Assembly: GCA_946222495.1 (NCBI GenBank)
Contig: CAMICF010000038.1
Location: 1-17,194, forward strand
Direction of reading: 5' to 3'
Length of the DNA stretch: 17,194 nt
From: an uncultured Janibacter sp.
Lineage (GTDB): Bacteria; Actinomycetota; Actinomycetes; Actinomycetales; Dermatophilaceae
A model generated the notes under the pieces. That model ran no database searches. It worked only from the letters and a program-made list of their open reading frames with translations, and had not been told where the DNA came from. Of the stretch, positions 14,576 through 17,194 are shown piece after piece (position 1 is the first letter of the stretch; every line of letters begins with the position of its first letter). Made by a program: the position numbers and the translations under genes.

Positions 14576-15235
14576 ATGAGCGCTTCGCCCGACGGGATGA
14601 TCCCGCGCACACCCCCGCGGCTGGACCACGTGGACTACTCCGGGGAGGGCCTGGACGAAGGGGAGGTCCCGGACGCTCCCTTCGGCCTGGTGACGTCGTG
14701 GGTCGACATGGCTCGGGCGCGGCAGGGCGTCGATGCCGAGGGACGCCCGGACGTGCGCACCGTGCTCATGCGCTTCCTCGACGCGCGGGGACCGGGCTTC
14801 GTCACGAGCCTCGAGTCGGCGAAGAGCCGGCAGCTGCAGGAGGTCCCGGCGCTCGCCGCGACCCTGACCTGGCCGGCGATGTTCCGGGCGATCCGGTTCC
14901 GCGGGCGGGCCGAGCGGGTCGGGGAGGCCGAGATCGACCGCTACTTCGCCGAGCGGCCCCGCGGCTCCCAGCTCAGCGCCTGGGTCTCCCGCCAGTCGCG
15001 GCCGATCGAGGGCCGCGAGCCGCTGGAGGCCGCCTGGGCCGAGGTCGAGGCCCGCTACGAGGGGAGGGACGTCCCGCGCCCCGACTTCTGGGGCGGGTGG
15101 CGGATCGTCTGCGATGAGGTCGAGGCCTGGGCCGGCCGCAGCAACCGTCTCCACGACCGCTTCCGCTGGACGCGGGTCGGGGAGGGCGGCCTCGATGTCG
15201 CCGGGGCCTGGCGGGTCGAGCGGCTGCAGCCCTGA
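14576..15235 (+). CDS. pdxH: Pyridoxamine/pyridoxine 5'-phosphate oxidase
   Basis: PdxH oxidises pyridoxamine or pyridoxine 5'-phosphate to PLP with FMN and O2, in the vitamin B6 salvage pathway. The 219-residue length is normal. By alignment from memory with the E. coli enzyme, the FMN segment RTVLMRF begins at Arg61, Lys83 lies in SLESAKSRQ, and the substrate-site residues appear as Tyr123, Arg127 and Ser131 (RYFAERPRGSQ), followed by AWVSRQSRPI (135-144) and the C-terminal RLHDRF with Arg191 and His193. The lysine that ends the VLLK motif in E. coli is Arg66 here. The ATG at 14576 is preceded by a -10 box seven bases away, implying a leaderless transcript. PLP made here serves enzymes such as the nearby SerC. 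The gene ends just before a strong hairpin. Confidence 0.94.
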   Translation: MSASPDGMIPRTPPRLDHVDYSGEGLDEGEVPDAPFGLVTSWVDMARARQGVDAEGRPDVRTVLMRFLDARGPGFVTSLESAKSRQLQEVPALAATLTWPAMFRAIRFRGRAERVGEAEIDRYFAERPRGSQLSAWVSRQSRPIEGREPLEAAWAEVEARYEGRDVPRPDFWGGWRIVCDEVEAWAGRSNRLHDRFRWTRVGEGGLDVAGAWRVERLQP

Positions 15236-15236
15236 C

Positions 15237-15267
15237 GGCCCTCCCTCACCAGTGGTGCAGGGAGGCC
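15237..15267. terminator. Strong imperfect hairpin at the pdxH / alcohol dehydrogenase convergent junction
   Basis: GGCC (15237-15240), TCCCT (15242-15246) and CACC (15247-15250) pair with GGTG (15254-15257), AGGGA (15259-15263) and GGCC (15264-15267). This gives a 13-bp stem with two single-base bulges and the loop AGT. It starts two bases after the pdxH stop and covers the stop and last codons of the convergent dehydrogenase. There is no U-tract, but tract-less hairpins are common between actinobacterial convergent genes, and this one could act on both transcripts. Confidence 0.55.
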
Positions 15268-16544
15268 CGGACGACGCCGGCGAGGTCCTCCTCGGTGACC
15301 TCGCGCGGTGCGGTGGCGAGGAGGCGCTGCTGCTGGAGGGTCCCGGCGACGATGTCGTCGACGTCTCCGTCGCCGTAGCCGATCTCCGCCAGGCCGGAGG
15401 GCTGCCCGATGTCCCTCATGAGCCGGCGCAGGACCGCCGAGAGCCGTTCCGGCGCAGGCACATCCGCGTCGCGGCCCTCCGGGTCGAGCCAGGCGGCGGC
15501 GGTGAGGTGACGCTCCGGGTTCGCCTCGAAGGTCAGGGCGAAGGCCGCGGGTGCCGTCGACGCGACCGCCATCCCGTGCGGGACCATCGCCTCGCTCGCG
15601 TCGTAGCCGTCGGGCCGGAAGTCCGTCGTCAGGTCGTGCACGCGGCCCGCCACGGGGTAGGCGTTGGCGTGGGGGACGTGCACCCCGGCGTTGCCGAAGC
15701 CCATGCCGGCGAAGGTCGCCGCCAGCGCCATGTCGCTCCGGGCGGACGCGTCGTCGGCGACGGCGCGGCGGAAGGCGCCGGCGAGCAGGCGCATCGCCTG
15801 ACCGGCGTACATGTCGGCGATCGGGTTGGACCCGCAGTAGGGGACGCGCTGGTCGGCGCTCTTGTGCTCGTAGCTCGTGTAGGGACGAGCGGTCCACGAC
15901 TCGAGGGCGTGGCAGAGGATGTCCATGCCGGCCGAGGCGGTGACCCCGGGAGGTTGGGTCGCGGTGAGCTCCGGGTCGACGACGGCCATGACCGGGCGCA
16001 GCCGCTCGTGGCTGATGCCGGTCTTGACCTTGGCCGCGAGCACGTCGAGGACGCAGATCGTCGTCGACTCGCTACCCGTGCCGGTCGTCGTCGGGACCGC
16101 GATGACGGGCAGGACCGGGTTCGTCGGGGCGCGGCCGCCGCCGACGGGGGCGTTGACGTAGTCCATGAGCTCGCCGGGGTTGGTGAGCAGCAGCGAGATC
16201 GCCTTGGCGGTGTCGATGCTCGACCCGCCGCCGACGGCGACGACGGCGTCGACCGGGCCGGCCCCCTTCGCCCGGTCCACGGCGGCCGCGAGCGAGGCGT
16301 CGCTCGGCTCGACCGCGGCCGAGTCGTGGACCTCGGCAGCGAGACCGGCGCCGCGCAGGGCCTCGGCCACCCGCTCCGGGTGGCCCGTCGCGGCGAGCCG
16401 GGGGTCGGTGACGACGAGCGCCGCCGAGGCCCCGAGGGCCGCCACGTCGTGACCGACCTCGGCCACGGCGCCGGGACCGAACTTCAGCCGGGGGGCGGCA
16501 TAGGTGAAGAGGGTCTCGGGGACGGCCGGTGACGACAGCTGCAT
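15246..16544 (-). CDS. Iron-containing alcohol dehydrogenase, hydroxyacid-oxoacid transhydrogenase type
   Basis: This 432-residue group III (iron-dependent) dehydrogenase has the NAD(P)-binding GGGSSIDTAK at 105-114 and PTTTGTGSE at 151-159. Metal ligands by family pattern are Asp208 and His212 (GMDILCHALES), His292 (VPHANAYPVAG) and His323 (VPHGMAVA). Two features point to the hydroxyacid-oxoacid transhydrogenase (ADHFE1-like) branch rather than ordinary alcohol dehydrogenases: the inserted segment YCGSNPIADMY (236-246) and GFGNAGVHVPHANAYPVAG. That branch couples oxidation of 4-hydroxybutyrate to reduction of 2-oxoglutarate. The ATG at 16542-16544 follows AGGAG, which overlaps the stop of the upstream SDR gene, so the two genes form an operon with a 9-bp gap. 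Subfamily assignment is good; the physiological substrate is inferred. Confidence 0.88.
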   Translation of the reverse strand: MQLSSPAVPETLFTYAAPRLKFGPGAVAEVGHDVAALGASAALVVTDPRLAATGHPERVAEALRGAGLAAEVHDSAAVEPSDASLAAAVDRAKGAGPVDAVVAVGGGSSIDTAKAISLLLTNPGELMDYVNAPVGGGRAPTNPVLPVIAVPTTTGTGSESTTICVLDVLAAKVKTGISHERLRPVMAVVDPELTATQPPGVTASAGMDILCHALESWTARPYTSYEHKSADQRVPYCGSNPIADMYAGQAMRLLAGAFRRAVADDASARSDMALAATFAGMGFGNAGVHVPHANAYPVAGRVHDLTTDFRPDGYDASEAMVPHGMAVASTAPAAFALTFEANPERHLTAAAWLDPEGRDADVPAPERLSAVLRRLMRDIGQPSGLAEIGYGDGDVDDIVAGTLQQQRLLATAPREVTEEDLAGVVRASLHHW

Positions 16545-16553
16545 GGGGTGCTC

Positions 16554-17194
16554 CTACTCGCGGTGGACCTTGTGCTGGGCGGCCTGCGCGCGCGGCTTGA
16601 TGACGAGCAGGTCGACGTTGACGTGGGGCGGGCGGGTCGCCATCCAGGTGATGGCCTCGGCGACGTCCTCGGCGACGAGGGGCTCGGCCACACCGGCGTA
16701 GACCTGCTCGGCGCGTTCGGTGTCGCCCTTGAAGCGGGTCAGCGAGAAGCCCTCCGTGTGGACCATGCCCGGGGCGATCTCGGTGATCCGGACCGGCTGG
16801 TCGACGAGCTCGAGGCGCATCGTCTCGGTCATCGTCGCCACGGCGTGCTTGGCGGCCGTGTAGCCCGCGCCGCCCTCGTAGGAGACCCGCCCGGCCGTCG
16901 AGCCGACGTTGACGACGACCCCCACGGCGGCGACGAGCGAAGGGAGCAGCGCCTGCGTCACGCGGAGGGTGCCGAGGACGTTGACCTCGTACATCGTCCG
17001 CCAGTCGTCGATGTCGGCGGTGGCGACGGGGTCGAGGCCGTGCGCGCCGCCGGCATTGTTGACGAGCACGTCAAGGCGGTCGCCGATCTCGGCGACGAGC
17101 GCGGCGACGGAGGCCCCGTCGGTGACGTCGCAGGTGACGGCGCGACCGTCGATCTCGCTCGCGAGGTCGGTGATGCGGTCGCTGCGGCGGGCGG
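16554..17194 (-). CDS. Short-chain dehydrogenase/reductase, N-terminus beyond the window
   Basis: The gene runs off the right edge: 212 codons are visible from 17192 down to the TAG at 16554-16556, and the nucleotide-binding TGxxxGxG start is missing. The visible part is a classical SDR: CDVTD (21-25), NNAGG (45-49), Asn71 in YEVNVLGT, Ser98 in VNVGSTAGR, and the catalytic Tyr111/Lys115 in GYTAAKHAV, followed by ITEIAPGMVHTEGF. This pattern resembles YdfG-like NADP-dependent 3-hydroxy acid dehydrogenases. An internal GTG at 17069 is not the start, because the SDR fold is coherent upstream of it. It precedes the iron-dependent dehydrogenase by 9 bp, so the two oxidoreductases probably share a pathway acting on hydroxy acids or semialdehydes. 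Confidence 0.9.
   Translation of the reverse strand, partial: ARRSDRITDLASEIDGRAVTCDVTDGASVAALVAEIGDRLDVLVNNAGGAHGLDPVATADIDDWRTMYEVNVLGTLRVTQALLPSLVAAVGVVVNVGSTAGRVSYEGGAGYTAAKHAVATMTETMRLELVDQPVRITEIAPGMVHTEGFSLTRFKGDTERAEQVYAGVAEPLVAEDVAEAITWMATRPPHVNVDLLVIKPRAQAAQHKVHRE

Overview
The window is about 70% GC, densely packed, and reads as the chromosome of a high-GC actinobacterium. The evidence is GTG starts, ATGA stop/start overlaps, probable leaderless promoters, an actinobacterial-type SerC, a CspB-type cold-shock protein with a C-terminal extension, a DUF3027 protein and a type-2 citrate synthase. The mix suggests Micrococcales, perhaps Intrasporangiaceae (Janibacter/Knoellia-like). That placement is inference. 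No rRNA, tRNA, CRISPR array, transposase or prophage gene was seen.

Layout. (1) 63-1010 (+): aldose-1-epimerase-like protein, probably from a leaderless mRNA. (2) 955-2283 (-): DHA1-type MFS transporter whose 3' end overlaps the epimerase convergently by 56 bp. (3) 2440-5060 (+): tightly spaced cold-shock protein, DUF3027 protein and AzgA-type NCS2 purine permease. (4) 5226-7029 (+): MarR regulator, EntS-like MFS exporter and a 27-residue membrane peptide, all joined by ATGA overlaps. This cassette is bracketed by inverted copies of a 21-bp CCTTAAGG-centred repeat, three before it and two after it, each group on a strict 32-bp period. (5) 10273-7091 (-): citrate synthase 2, a lipoprotein and phosphoserine aminotransferase (citA-lipoprotein-serC). 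(6) 10483-12450 (+) and 12452-14461 (-): two paralogous acyltransferase-3/SGNH membrane O-acyltransferases, tail to tail with one base between their stop codons. (7) 14576-15235 (+): pyridoxamine 5'-phosphate oxidase (pdxH), ending in a strong hairpin shared with the next convergent gene. (8) >17194-15246 (-): short-chain dehydrogenase (cut by the window edge) and an iron-containing alcohol dehydrogenase of the hydroxyacid-oxoacid transhydrogenase type.

How they fit together. Most of the window is conserved core metabolism (serine, citrate, vitamin B6, purine uptake, cold-shock RNA chaperone). Two blocks look like accessory insertions: the MarR-exporter-peptide cassette with its flanking repeats, and the inverted acyltransferase pair between citA and pdxH, which probably decorates a cell-envelope glycan. 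The repeat-bracketed cassette is the least explained structure here. No wholly new multi-gene defence or mobile system could be supported.
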